DNA of 64,000 nucleotides from Fibrobacter sp. (GTDB taxonomy: Bacteria; Fibrobacterota; Fibrobacteria; Fibrobacterales; Fibrobacteraceae). The notes under the pieces were generated by a model. That model did not search any database. It was not told the DNA's origin and was given only the letters and a program-made list of their open reading frames with translations. Both the position numbers and the translations under genes were made by a program. Numbering within the stretch: position 1 is the first letter of the stretch; every line of letters starts with the position of its first letter. This document shows positions 15,751 through 25,100 of the stretch, one piece after another. The stretch lies in the NCBI GenBank assembly GCA_024398995.1, contig JAKSIE010000002.1, forward strand, positions 45,411-109,410, read 5' to 3'.

Positions 15751-15791
15751 GAAATTTCGCCACTTTGTCAAAAAAATTTTTCCTTCAAGTC

Positions 15792-15820
15792 AAAAAAAAA
15801 TCCCCGGGCTGTGCCGGGGA
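15792..15820 (-). terminator. Terminator of the DUF4153-like gene
   Basis: Read on the minus strand, CCCCGGC and GCCCGGGG form a stem (15802-15819) followed by nine T (15792-15800). It lies 40 bases past the stop of the membrane-protein gene. Between them is an AT repeat of three GTATATAA-like units. Confidence 0.82.
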
Positions 15821-15859
15821 GACGTTCAAGTATATAAGTATATAAGTATATATATGTAA

Positions 15860-17557
15860 TTACTTAAAGAACCAGTAGCCCCTGATGCTTCCGTAGTCCC
15901 TGCTGCTGTCGAGCGCGCAGATCTTGAAGTAGACGGAGGTGAGGATCAGTGTCTCGGAGCCGTTGTCCAGGGTGATGGATGTAGGCTTTCCCTTTGCGGG
16001 CTGGGCTGCCGCCACATTGGCGGAGTCTGCGATGTCGGCTGCTACGTCATCGTCGTCGGTATCGTCGTTTATGTTTTTCAGGAGGCTCAGGGGAACGCTG
16101 AAGCTTGCGAACAGGGTGTCGCCGCTGCTATAGCCGTTGGGGCGTACCTTGATGAAAATGGTGTCGCCGTCCAGTACAAACTGGTCGGAGCTCAAATAGG
16201 TGTTCTCCAGCTTTGCCATGGAGCTGCGGTTAGGCGGCACGGCAATGAAGGAGTATTCCTGTTCCTTGAATTCAAAGTATTTGATGCTCTTGAGTACCAG
16301 TTCCTCACGCTCCCGTTCCTGGGCCCTGGCGACGGAATCCTTAGCCCATTCAGCCTGTCTGTGGGCGCTATGGCGAAGGTAACTGTGGGCACCCAGCGTA
16401 AAGACGTTGACGGGGGAGAAGGTGGAAATGATGGCGGTAATGATAAGGCTTACCACGGTCCACCAGATCTTCTTTTTAATGCGGGGGACCAGCAGGATAA
16501 TCAGTGAGGCGAGGAGCCAAATGTGGACGGTGATAACGTAGAACAGGATGAAGTGCTCGTCGGGGGAGCTGTGGTCAATGCAGCTGACGAAGTTCCTTAA
16601 GGAAAGGAGCGTAGGGAGAATGACGAGCCAGGGGATGATTTTCAGGAACTTCTTGTCGAACCCGTCCTTGAAATGGCTAGGGTAGATAATGTTGCCGATG
16701 AGGATGGTGCTGCTGACCGCGATAAGGGCCATGGTGGAAAGGCTCATTTGTTCATGGGACTGATCGAAGCCGATTTTAATAGTGAAGGCGTATACGAAAA
16801 GAATGTACAGCAGGAGCACCGGTATAAAGAGGAAGTGGATGGTGTTGTTGAAGTACTTGCTCGTCTCGCTGTTTTCGTTTGGCTCCCTCAGGCTAGGAAA
16901 TCCTGCGTAGAACAGGGTGGGGAACACGATGCAGGTGCAGATAGAGGCCATGTCAAAGAAGATCATGCCGTCGAAGAAGTCAAAATTCGTAAGTAGATGG
17001 GCGCAGCCGGCCAGGGCGGCCATTGCTCCGTAGAACAGCGAGGTGATGGCAGAGGAAATCAGGAAGGATATGACTACCTTGCCAATGAAGTTCCATAGGG
17101 GAATGTCGTTCTTGCCTCTAAAGAAGGGAACAACCAGGGGGCTCAGCACCACGATGGCGATCCACACCACCGACTTGGCGATAAAATGCGCATTGTCCGG
17201 GTTGCCGTTTGCAATATAGCCCGCGGTCAGCGCCATCAGTACGGCCTCGGAGACGCCGGTAATGATCCAGCCGGTCTTGGGGGAGTAATTCCTGGCCTCT
17301 TGCACCAGCTTGCAGGCTGTCGTGAGGAAAATGGACAGTAGGGCGAAGGTTGCGACCCAGATGAAGTACTTGGGGTGATTCTCGATGAACTGGTTTTTGC
17401 CTACCATACGCGCCAGGGCCATGGAGTAGAGGCAGGCGAAGATTGCAAAGCCCATGGGCAGGGGGAAACGCTTGAAAACGTTGGATATCTGGGTGGGGTA
17501 CTGTTTGATTTTTGCTAAGTCCATAGGGGAATAGTTAGAAAAATTTGCTTTAAACAC
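15860..17557 (-). CDS. DUF4153-like polytopic membrane protein
   Basis: A 565-residue inner-membrane protein with about 12 hydrophobic segments in the first 390 residues, followed by a soluble C-terminal domain of about 170 residues that contains a run of aspartates (about 490-497) and ends SIRGYWFFK. The hydrophobic layout and the charged helix after the last membrane segment (AHRQAEWAKDSVARAQERE) resemble DUF4153 proteins, whose function is unknown. The start is uncertain: GTG at 17557 has a very close AAGG, and ATG at 17524 is the alternative. It stands alone, divergent from nhaA with about 100 bases between them. Confidence 0.7.
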   Translation of the reverse strand: MFKANFSNYSPMDLAKIKQYPTQISNVFKRFPLPMGFAIFACLYSMALARMVGKNQFIENHPKYFIWVATFALLSIFLTTACKLVQEARNYSPKTGWIITGVSEAVLMALTAGYIANGNPDNAHFIAKSVVWIAIVVLSPLVVPFFRGKNDIPLWNFIGKVVISFLISSAITSLFYGAMAALAGCAHLLTNFDFFDGMIFFDMASICTCIVFPTLFYAGFPSLREPNENSETSKYFNNTIHFLFIPVLLLYILFVYAFTIKIGFDQSHEQMSLSTMALIAVSSTILIGNIIYPSHFKDGFDKKFLKIIPWLVILPTLLSLRNFVSCIDHSSPDEHFILFYVITVHIWLLASLIILLVPRIKKKIWWTVVSLIITAIISTFSPVNVFTLGAHSYLRHSAHRQAEWAKDSVARAQEREREELVLKSIKYFEFKEQEYSFIAVPPNRSSMAKLENTYLSSDQFVLDGDTIFIKVRPNGYSSGDTLFASFSVPLSLLKNINDDTDDDDVAADIADSANVAAAQPAKGKPTSITLDNGSETLILTSVYFKICALDSSRDYGSIRGYWFFK

Positions 17558-17660
17558 CTTGCATTTAGCCTAATCTTTGCGCAATAGCCTCAACTTTTTT
17601 CTGGAAATAGATTATTTTGTAATATGAAAGGCTGATAAACACTATTAACCATAGGTAAAT

Positions 17661-19022
17661 ATGTCCGCAAAGGTAACTAGCAGCGATCGCGTCGAAGATT
17701 TGTTCCCGGAAACCCCGGCCCGCAAGATCTTTACCCCTATTGAACGTCTCATGCAGGTGGAAACCACCGGTGGTATAGTTCTTATCATCATGACCATTGC
17801 CGCCCTCCTTTGGGCCAACCTTTCCCCGGAGTCATACCACCATGTTTGGCACTTGCCTTTTGCCGTGACCATCGGTAGCTGGATTGGTTCTGCCGACCTG
17901 CACTGGTTTATTAACGACGCCCTCATGACCATCTTCTTCTTCAACATTGGTCTTGAAGTGAAGGGCGAAATGACCTACGGCGAACTTCGCGACCCCAAGG
18001 CGGCCAGCTTGCCTATTATTGCGGCTGCCGGCGGTATGCTTTTCCCGGCCTTGATCTACCTGGCTGTTAACGGCTTGACCGGTACCGACGCCGCCCGCGG
18101 TTGGGGTATTCCCACTGCAACGGATATTGCCTTCGTGGTCGGCTGTATGGCGATCCTCGGCAAGAAGGTGCCCCATGCTCTCCGCGTCATGATCTTGACC
18201 TTGGCTATTGCCGACGATATCGGCGCCATCCTCGTGATTGCCATCGGTTACCCCAGCGGTGACGGTTTGAACTTCGCCGCCCTCGGTACTGGTATCGCCC
18301 TGCTGGTGCTTATCAACGTGCTGTTCCGTATCGGCGTCCGTAACTTGTTCCTCCACGGCATTATCGGTGTGGCTGTCTGGGCATTCTTTGTGAAGTCTGG
18401 CGTGCATCCCACTATCGCCGGTGTGCTCCTGGGTCTTTCTGTTCCTGCCAAGCCGGTGGTTACCAGCGGCAAGGTCCGTAGCTTTGTTGCCGGTGCCGAC
18501 CATGTTCTCTCTGGCGAAACCAAGGACGAACACGAAAAGTATCGCGTATTCTCTATGCTGACCAAGGCTTCCAGCGAAAGCATTTCTATGCAGGAACGCC
18601 TCTTCAAGCCCCTGACCCCGTGGATCAACTTCTTCATCATGCCTCTCTTCGCCCTTTCCAACGCTGGTGTGGAAATCAAGCTGGGTGGTGTTGAAGTCCC
18701 GGTAATGGGCGCTGTGGCCCTGGCTCTGGTCTTCGGCAAGCCTATCGGCATCTTCCTCTTCAGCTTGCTGTCTGTAAAGCTTGGCATTTCCAAGAAGCCC
18801 AGCTACAGCTGGAAGGTCCTCTGGGGCGGTGGCATGCTGGCCGGTATCGGCTTCACCATGGCTCTCTTCGTGGCTAGCCTCGCCTTCGACGTGGGCGACC
18901 GTCAGGACTCCGCAAAGCTGGGTATTCTCCTGGGCTCCTTCAGTGCCGCAATTCTTGGCACCATCTACATGAGCCTGGTTTCCAAACCGAGCAAGGACGA
19001 ACCTGAGGAAACTCACCACTAA
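17661..19022 (+). CDS. nhaA: Na+/H+ antiporter NhaA
   Basis: Electrogenic sodium/proton antiporter of the inner membrane, important for pH and sodium balance. It has 453 residues with the family landmarks in place: FFFNIGLEVKGEM, PTATDIAFVVG, the double aspartate of the ion site in LAIADDIGAIL, and GIGFTMALF near the end. A loop of about 50 charged residues around position 290 (KDEHEKYRVF region) is longer than in E. coli NhaA but typical of the longer family branch. The ATG at 17661 has no strong ribosome site. It is a single-gene unit ending in a clear terminator. Confidence 0.95.
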   Translation: MSAKVTSSDRVEDLFPETPARKIFTPIERLMQVETTGGIVLIIMTIAALLWANLSPESYHHVWHLPFAVTIGSWIGSADLHWFINDALMTIFFFNIGLEVKGEMTYGELRDPKAASLPIIAAAGGMLFPALIYLAVNGLTGTDAARGWGIPTATDIAFVVGCMAILGKKVPHALRVMILTLAIADDIGAILVIAIGYPSGDGLNFAALGTGIALLVLINVLFRIGVRNLFLHGIIGVAVWAFFVKSGVHPTIAGVLLGLSVPAKPVVTSGKVRSFVAGADHVLSGETKDEHEKYRVFSMLTKASSESISMQERLFKPLTPWINFFIMPLFALSNAGVEIKLGGVEVPVMGAVALALVFGKPIGIFLFSLLSVKLGISKKPSYSWKVLWGGGMLAGIGFTMALFVASLAFDVGDRQDSAKLGILLGSFSAAILGTIYMSLVSKPSKDEPEETHH

Positions 19023-19057
19023 AAAGCCTATGCCGGTTTAAGGACCGTGCAAAAATC

Positions 19058-19081
19058 GCGGGGTTCGCCCCGCTTTTTTTT
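19058..19081 (+). terminator. nhaA terminator
   Basis: GCGGGG (19058-19063), TTCG tetraloop, CCCCGC (19068-19073), then eight or nine T. It is 36 bases past the nhaA stop. Confidence 0.9.
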
Positions 19082-19102
19082 CATCCCTGACCTAATAAAA
19101 AT

Positions 19103-19132
19103 GTCATCCCGGACTTGGTCCGGGATCTCCTT
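19103..19132. repeat. Dispersed ATCCCGG hairpin repeat, copy 1
   Basis: ATCCCGGAC (19106-19114) pairs with GTCCGGGAT (19118-19126), flanked by TC and CTCCTTT. The same element with a changed stem occurs at 43494-43520 (ATCCCGGC/GCCGGGAT, also followed by CTCCTTT). It ends just before the GIY-YIG start codon, so it would lie in that gene's leader. Confidence 0.7.
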
Positions 19133-19139
19133 TGAAAAA

Positions 19140-19541
19140 ATGCCGCACTTCGTTTACATGCTTAAATGCGCGGGAGACCGCATCTACACGGGCTACGCCG
19201 TCGACGTAGAGGCCCGCTACAATCAGCATGTCTCGGGCAAGGGCGCGCGCTTCACCAAGGCATTCCCGCCGGAATGTATCTTACGCACTTTCGAGCTGAA
19301 TAGTAAGGAAGAGGCCTTGCGGTTGGAAGCCCGAATCAAGAAGCTTGACCGCCCCCGTAAGGAGCTGCTGGCCGGCATGTCGGGGTCAGGTTCCGTAAAC
19401 GCCTCGGGCGAATGCTCCGCTGCAGGCTCCGTCGTGGCTCAGGAGGTCTCCGCCCTTTTGGAATCGCTTATGTCCGGATTGTCGGAAACCCTGCAAGAAA
19501 AGAAAGCCCGCATCCGCCGGGCTGCAAAAAAGCGTGATTAG
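19140..19541 (+). CDS. GIY-YIG nuclease-like protein (UPF0213/YhbQ type)
   Basis: A small GIY-YIG domain: FVYMLKC and IYTGYA supply the two signature strands, ARYNQH the conserved arginine, and EEALRLEARIKKL the glutamate-bearing helix. The ATG at 19140 is used because the domain starts right there; the upstream in-frame extension runs through the nhaA terminator and the repeat. YhbQ-like proteins are about 100 residues. This one has an extra 50-residue Ser/Ala/Glu tail ending in a basic KARIRRAAKKRD. Proteins of this type are linked to DNA repair, but the substrate is unclear. Its stop overlaps the convergent XRE gene by 4 bases. Confidence 0.85.
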   Translation: MPHFVYMLKCAGDRIYTGYAVDVEARYNQHVSGKGARFTKAFPPECILRTFELNSKEEALRLEARIKKLDRPRKELLAGMSGSGSVNASGECSAAGSVVAQEVSALLESLMSGLSETLQEKKARIRRAAKKRD

Positions 19542-19879
19542 CCCTCGTCCTGTGCTTTTTTTTGTCGGGCGTTCTTGTAGTATTCCTTGGCCGCATTCCT
19601 GTCGGCGACCATTTGAACTTTCCGCTTCTCGTTTTTAAATGTGTCGAAAAGTTCGTTGACGAAATCGCCAGGATCGGAATCTAGATTTTCAAAAACTCTG
19701 AACACGGTGTACAGGCTGGGCGTTCTTATTTCTGTTTCCAGTTGGCTGTATACTTGGCGGGTCATACCGGCATTGTTGCCCATCTGGGTTTTATTCAACT
19801 TAAGAGTCTTACGGAGAGCGCAGAGGCGCTCCGTAAACATCTTGTCAAAATCAAACTCTTCATTGGACTTGCCGGCCAT
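19538..19879 (-). CDS. XRE-family helix-turn-helix regulator
   Basis: A 113-residue DNA-binding protein. An XRE/Cro helix-turn-helix spans about 17-75 (LRKTLKLNKTQMGNNAGMTR for the first helices, then QVYSQLETEIRTPSLYTVFRVF), followed by a charged C-terminal tail (VADRNAAKEYYKNARQKK) with no sensor domain. It is convergent with the GIY-YIG gene (4-base overlap), with only its own leader upstream. It could act alone or be a relic of a toxin-antitoxin unit, but no toxin partner is adjacent. Confidence 0.8.
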   Translation of the reverse strand: MAGKSNEEFDFDKMFTERLCALRKTLKLNKTQMGNNAGMTRQVYSQLETEIRTPSLYTVFRVFENLDSDPGDFVNELFDTFKNEKRKVQMVADRNAAKEYYKNARQKKAQDEG

Positions 19880-19970
19880 GGGATAATTTCTAAAAAATTA
19901 CCCTCATCAATAGCGCAACCTATTGGTTGCGTCCAAGTTTTTTTTACATCGCCTTTTTGAGAGTTTCAAT

Positions 19971-20759
19971 CTACTTGGAAATGATCAAGTCTACAATCAG
20001 GTAGATTGCCATGGCGATACTGCAGACGCTAATGAAGTTCTCGATGAACTTATTGCCTTTTTTGCGTTGGAGAGTACTGCCTAGATAGCCGCCCACCCAT
20101 GCGCCTGCGGCCATGACGATTGCTATGGGCCAATTGATTTTTCCGGCAACGCCTAGGGCTATGGTGCTGATTACCAGAAAAACCGTGGTCAGAGAATTCT
20201 TCAGTGCGTTTACGTGGATTGGATCCAATCCCGTGTAACGCGTAAGGCTAAAGATTTGCACGAAACCTACGCCCACCTGAATGATGCAACCGTAGATAGA
20301 AACGAGGGCGAATCCGATGGCACCGCCCAGCGTCAATTTTTCCGGAGGTGCTGCTGGGGGCTTGCCCAAAATGTCCTTCCGGAGGCGCCCCATAATCACA
20401 ACCAGACAGATCACTACCGCCAGCATCGCCTGGAATGCCTTGTCCCCAATCTGCATCAAAAAGCACACGCCAATCAAGGCGCCTATAATGGATGGAATAA
20501 CCAGCTGCTTGAATATTTTCTTGTTCAGGTAGCCGTGCTTTGCCAGGTTGTAGACGGAACTGATGTTTCCGATAATAAGTCCGATACGGTTGGTACCGTT
20601 AGCCACTGTGGGCGGGATTCCCATGAAAATCATGGCCGGAAGGCTTAGGGAACTTCCTCCACCAGCGATGCTGTTAATGAGGCTTACAATGGCGCCTAGC
20701 AGAAAGTATGCGAGATATTGTCCGTATTCCCACCATTCGCCGAATAAAGCCGGTTCCAT
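19971..20759 (-). CDS. TSUP (TauE/SafE) family membrane transporter
   Basis: A 262-residue protein with seven or eight hydrophobic segments and the family's paired glycine-rich repeats (LINSIAGGGSSLSLPAM near the N-terminus and VGVGFVQIFSLTRYTGLDP in the second half). TSUP proteins export sulfite, sulfoacetate or related anions, or act as permeases; the substrate cannot be told here. It starts one base after the end of the lipoprotein gene, making it the third gene of a minus-strand unit with PBP1A. The functional link to cell-wall synthesis is not obvious. Confidence 0.85.
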   Translation of the reverse strand: MEPALFGEWWEYGQYLAYFLLGAIVSLINSIAGGGSSLSLPAMIFMGIPPTVANGTNRIGLIIGNISSVYNLAKHGYLNKKIFKQLVIPSIIGALIGVCFLMQIGDKAFQAMLAVVICLVVIMGRLRKDILGKPPAAPPEKLTLGGAIGFALVSIYGCIIQVGVGFVQIFSLTRYTGLDPIHVNALKNSLTTVFLVISTIALGVAGKINWPIAIVMAAGAWVGGYLGSTLQRKKGNKFIENFISVCSIAMAIYLIVDLIISK

Positions 20760-20760
20760 C

Positions 20761-22143
20761 TTAGCGGTCCAGCTCCTTCTTCAAGAAGATGATATTGTCC
20801 ATCACCGTCTTGATCTTTTCGTATTCCGGATAATCGTCGCTACATGCATTTAGGTCGCCAATAGCCTTGAGCAAAAGCTCCTTTTTCTTTTCGGGCTTTT
20901 TCTGCTTGGTTGCCTGGGAATACAGCAGGGATGCAGCCTTGCGCTTGTCGGTGCAAACTGCGTCGGCCAGCTTTTGGTATTTTTCTGCGGCCTGCTGGCG
21001 AAGTTTACTTGCCTTCAGTTTTTCAACCAGAGTTTTTGCCTTTGCGTAAGATTTCTTTTCAATAAGGGTGTCGACTTCGGCAAGGGCTTTTTCAGGGTCG
21101 TTCTTTTCCCAGTATTTCTTGTCTTCTTCGCTGATGGAATTCTGCAGGCCCTGAATATAGGCGATCATCTTTTCGATTTGCAGTTCGTTTTCAAAGTCGC
21201 GGTAACGCATCTTGAATTCGTTTGCCTGCTTCAGCGCTTCCTCAAATCGTGCCTTTGCTTCTGCCAAAGAGAGAATGTCGGTCTTTTCCTTAAGGGCCTT
21301 GCCGATGGTATTCTTGTAGGCAATTTCTTTTTGCTGCTTGGCGAAGTTGATCAGGGAATCGCCAGGAGCCAGAGCAATAAGGCTGTCCGCTGCCTCGGCC
21401 ACAAGGGTGTAGGCGGCGTTCACGCGGTTCATGTTCTTGATTTCAAGAATCAGGGGTTCAAACTGCTTGGCACGTTCTGCGTTGGTCATGCCGAAAACAT
21501 TCAGCAAGGAATCGGTGCGGCTTGCCCATTCGTTCCAAAGAGGCTTCAGAATGCGGAATCGCTGCAGGTAGGCCACGGCGCCATCGATGTTGCCCTGCTT
21601 GAACATGGTGTCGGCATAATTGAGAATGTCGCTAATGATGTTGGGCACAGCAGTGTATGGGTCCACGGGCACCAAGGTCAAGGGCTTGGATTCGGACTGT
21701 TCAGCTTGTTGCTGGTCCGGTACTGTTGCCGAGGGCTCGGTTTGTGCGGGTTGCTGGGCCTGTGCTGCAGGCTGTTGACTCGGCTGTTCTGCGGGCTGTA
21801 CTGCGCGCTGTGCGGTCGTGGCGGCGGGTGCCGTGGATGACTGTGCAGGAACTTGCTGCGTGGTCTGCTGTGGCTGTGCCAAAATTTCTTCAGTAGAAGA
21901 TACGGGAACAAAAGTCTGGGTTGCAGATTCCACGGCAGGGCCAGCTGCAGTCTGGACTGCGGACTGTGCGAAAGTCTGTTGTGCTGCGGGTGCGCTAGTT
22001 TGTGCTGCGGGTTGCTGCTCGACGTTTTCGGGCACGGCGCTTTCCGGTGCAACGCAAGGAGCGGGCGCCTGGGTACATGCGTCAAAGAAAGTCGCTGCAG
22101 AAACAGCAGTCAAAATCTTAAGGAGATTGAGCTTCTTTTTCAT
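20761..22143 (-). CDS. Periplasm-facing lipoprotein with Pro/Ala/Gln-rich linker and helical repeats
   Basis: The N-terminus has a signal peptide ending in an atypical lipobox (FFDAC, Cys about 23). Residues 25-150 are Ala/Pro/Gln-rich low complexity, and residues 165-460 form helical, TPR-like repeats (DTMFKQGNIDGAVAYLQRF, then several AxxLxxKKSYAKAKTLVEKL-like units). The gene begins 3 bases after the PBP1A stop. In E. coli, LpoA is an outer-membrane lipoprotein with TPR-like helices and a disordered linker that activates PBP1A, so an analogous role is a reasonable inference from architecture and linkage, not from sequence similarity. A general secreted TPR scaffold is the alternative. Confidence 0.7.
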   Translation of the reverse strand: MKKKLNLLKILTAVSAATFFDACTQAPAPCVAPESAVPENVEQQPAAQTSAPAAQQTFAQSAVQTAAGPAVESATQTFVPVSSTEEILAQPQQTTQQVPAQSSTAPAATTAQRAVQPAEQPSQQPAAQAQQPAQTEPSATVPDQQQAEQSESKPLTLVPVDPYTAVPNIISDILNYADTMFKQGNIDGAVAYLQRFRILKPLWNEWASRTDSLLNVFGMTNAERAKQFEPLILEIKNMNRVNAAYTLVAEAADSLIALAPGDSLINFAKQQKEIAYKNTIGKALKEKTDILSLAEAKARFEEALKQANEFKMRYRDFENELQIEKMIAYIQGLQNSISEEDKKYWEKNDPEKALAEVDTLIEKKSYAKAKTLVEKLKASKLRQQAAEKYQKLADAVCTDKRKAASLLYSQATKQKKPEKKKELLLKAIGDLNACSDDYPEYEKIKTVMDNIIFLKKELDR

Positions 22144-22146
22144 GGA

Positions 22147-25100
22147 CTACTCCATATCTGCCTCGATAGGAACAAAGGCGCTCTTGCTGTTGAACTCTGC
22201 AGGCAGATCCCAGTCGTCGTCCCTAGGCATACTCTTGGGAGCGGCTGCGGGTGCCGTTTCAGAGGCCGCAGGCTGTGCTTGTGCTGCAGGTTCTGTGGCG
22301 GTGGCAGGCTGGGTTGCAGATTGCGGAACCATTGCGGTTGCAGGCTGAACGACGGCAGGTTGTGCTGCTGCGTCGGCGGGTTGTGCAACGGTGGCGCCGC
22401 TTGCGTCTGCAGCTTGTGCTGCGTCTTCGGTAGGTGCGGCGGGCTGAGCGGGTTCTGCGATGGCGCTGTTAGGCATAGGCAGGCTAATCAAGATGCCGCT
22501 TTCTGCGGCGGATTCTGCTGCACGCTCCTGAACCTGGGGCGGAGTGAATCCCGGCACGTCAAGCCAAGGCAGTGGTCGGCCTTGGGCACCTGCGCCTGCG
22601 ATTGCCATACCGGTCATGGGGTCGACCGTAAGCTGGCCGCGTTCGTTTGCAAAGTTCAGAGGAACTTCGCCAGCGGCAATCATGGAGATATCCAGGAAGT
22701 CCAGCTTGTTGGGGGTCCCGAGAATATCGATTTCTTCTCTGGCGAATGCTGCCCATTGCGGTAAGCCGCCGCTGGCGCCTGCAATTCGTGTACGTCCGGA
22801 TTTTAAGGGCTTGTTGTCGTCAAAGCCCACATAGCTACCGATGGCCACTACAGAGTCCAGGCCCAGTCCGTTCTTTTCGCTAACGTAGGTAGGCAGCGCT
22901 CCGAGGAATGCAACATTACGGTAGTCGTTTGTGGTACCGGTTTTACCCAGGGTGGGGTAGCGCAGGGTAGTGCCCTTGTCCGGAGAAGTAACAGTCATGC
23001 TGGTGTATTGGCTGCGTGCGGTACCGTTTACGAATACAGAGTGGAGCATCACGCCCATCTGGGTGGTGACGGTGTCGTCAAGAACGGTCTTGCTTTCCAC
23101 CTTGTTTTTAAAGATCACCTTGCCATCGCGGTTGCGAATTTCCTTGATGAAGCAGGGATCGGTCCAGTCCCCATCCTTGCACTTGAACACCTTACCGGTA
23201 AGGAGCGTCTGGTAGGCGGTAGAGATTTCTGCCAAGGTAATTTCGTTTACGCCCAGAGGCATACTGAACACTTTCTGCAGCTTCTGGTGAATGCCGATTT
23301 CCTTTGCGAAGCGAGCGTATTCTGCCATGGAGAGGGAACGCTTAAAGTCGGGCCAGAAACGAATGTGGTCTGCGTCCAGGTAATCGGCCTGGTCGTCCAC
23401 CGGTTCGATCATGGTGTTGAGGCGCTTCAGGTCGGCGAGGGTAAGTTCACCATAGACCTTCAGGGTTTCCATGGGCGGCAAGGTGCTGGCCATGTCCGGA
23501 TCCAGGTTCATAGCGTCGCGGGCGCGGAGCAGTTGTTCGTAGTTCTTGTAGTTGTGATTGATGAACTTGATGATGTTGGCGTCTTTCTTTGCCTGCTTCA
23601 GGGCTACGTCATTGTAGGTTCCGTAACGCAGGTTCATCAAGGCGCGTGCGGCGTTGTCGCGGCCTTCGTTCTTCATCATGTCCACCAAGGTTTCCTTCGC
23701 CTTGGTAAATTCAATTTCCTTCTTGGTTTCTTCCTTCAGGGTCAGGCCGAACTTGTCGCGGAGTCGAACGAAGTAGGCCTTGTATTCTTCTTCCGCCTCG
23801 CGAGCGTATCCGTTCTGTGCGGCCACTTCCGCAAACTCGTCAGGTGAGAGCTTGTCCAGCAGGTGTTCCAAGAGCCAGATACTTGCGATGTTTTCGGAAC
23901 GTGTGGTGGCCCAGGCGATGCTTACGATTTCACCCTTGTTCTTGTGGTCCGGACGAGGGAAGTAGAACTGGTTCACGTACTGGAAAACATTGTAGTCGTT
24001 TTCCAGCGGGTCAAGGTAGTTCCAATGGTGTTGCAATGCAAGTGCGTAAAGCAGCGGCTTCCAGCTGGAGCCCAGCTGACGCAGAGCCTTAAAGCTACGG
24101 TCGAAACCGGTGTTATGGAAACCGCCCTGGGTTGCAAGGACGTTACCGTTTCGGATAGCGAACAGGCCACCCTGCAAAACAGGCTCTGTTTCAATCTGGC
24201 AGGGAGCAAAACCGTTGACCAAAGTCTCGCTGGTAACGCTTACCAAGAGGATGGCGCCTTTCTTCAGCTGGCTGCCAAGCAGCTTGCTTACATCGATAGG
24301 CTTCTTGGGGTCGGCGCTAGCCTTCTTTGCGAAATCCTTGACGGCCTCTTCGGAAACCATGCCTTTCAGCTGGCCAAAGCTCAATGTTAATGCCTTGAGT
24401 CGGCCCAGGGAATCCACGTAGACGCTGTCTACGGAACCGTAGAGGTAGTCGCCCTTTCGAGCGCTCTGTGCCTTGCTTGCAAACTGGGACTTGGGTAAAA
24501 CGAAACCGCCCAGCTGCATCTGGAGATTGCTGATGTTAGTCTGCAGGGCGCGCTTTGCTGCGTTCTGGGATTTTGCATCCAAGGTGGTGGTAATGGAGAG
24601 CTGGGCCTTGCGCCAGTCCTCAATTCCTTCCTTTTCGAATTCCGCCTTAAAGAAATCGTTGTCCAGCTTTTCTTCGATGCGTTCAAGAATAGTGCTAACG
24701 GTGAATCGGAAGTTACCATGGTTGAATGCCAGGGGCTCGGCCAGGGCTTCGTCCATTTCTTCCTTGGAGATGTATTCTTCTTCGACCATTCGGCCGAGAA
24801 CATATCTCAAGCGTTCCTGGCCGCGGACGATAGCGCGTTCGCGTCGTTCAGTGCTGCGCTGGATAAAGGGGTCGTAATTGAAGGGGCCTTTCACGGAGCC
24901 TGCGATGAATGCGCATTCGGCGAGAGTCAGGTCCTTCAGTTCCTTGTTGAAGAAATACTGTGCGGCAATAGCCACACCCTTGCCTGTGCCGGAAACGTGG
25001 AACTGGTTCAAATAGAATTCGAGAATGTCTTCCTTGCTGAAGTGCTTTTCCATGCGGAGGGCGTTGATCAGTTCCTTGCCCTTTTCCTTGATGGAGCGTT

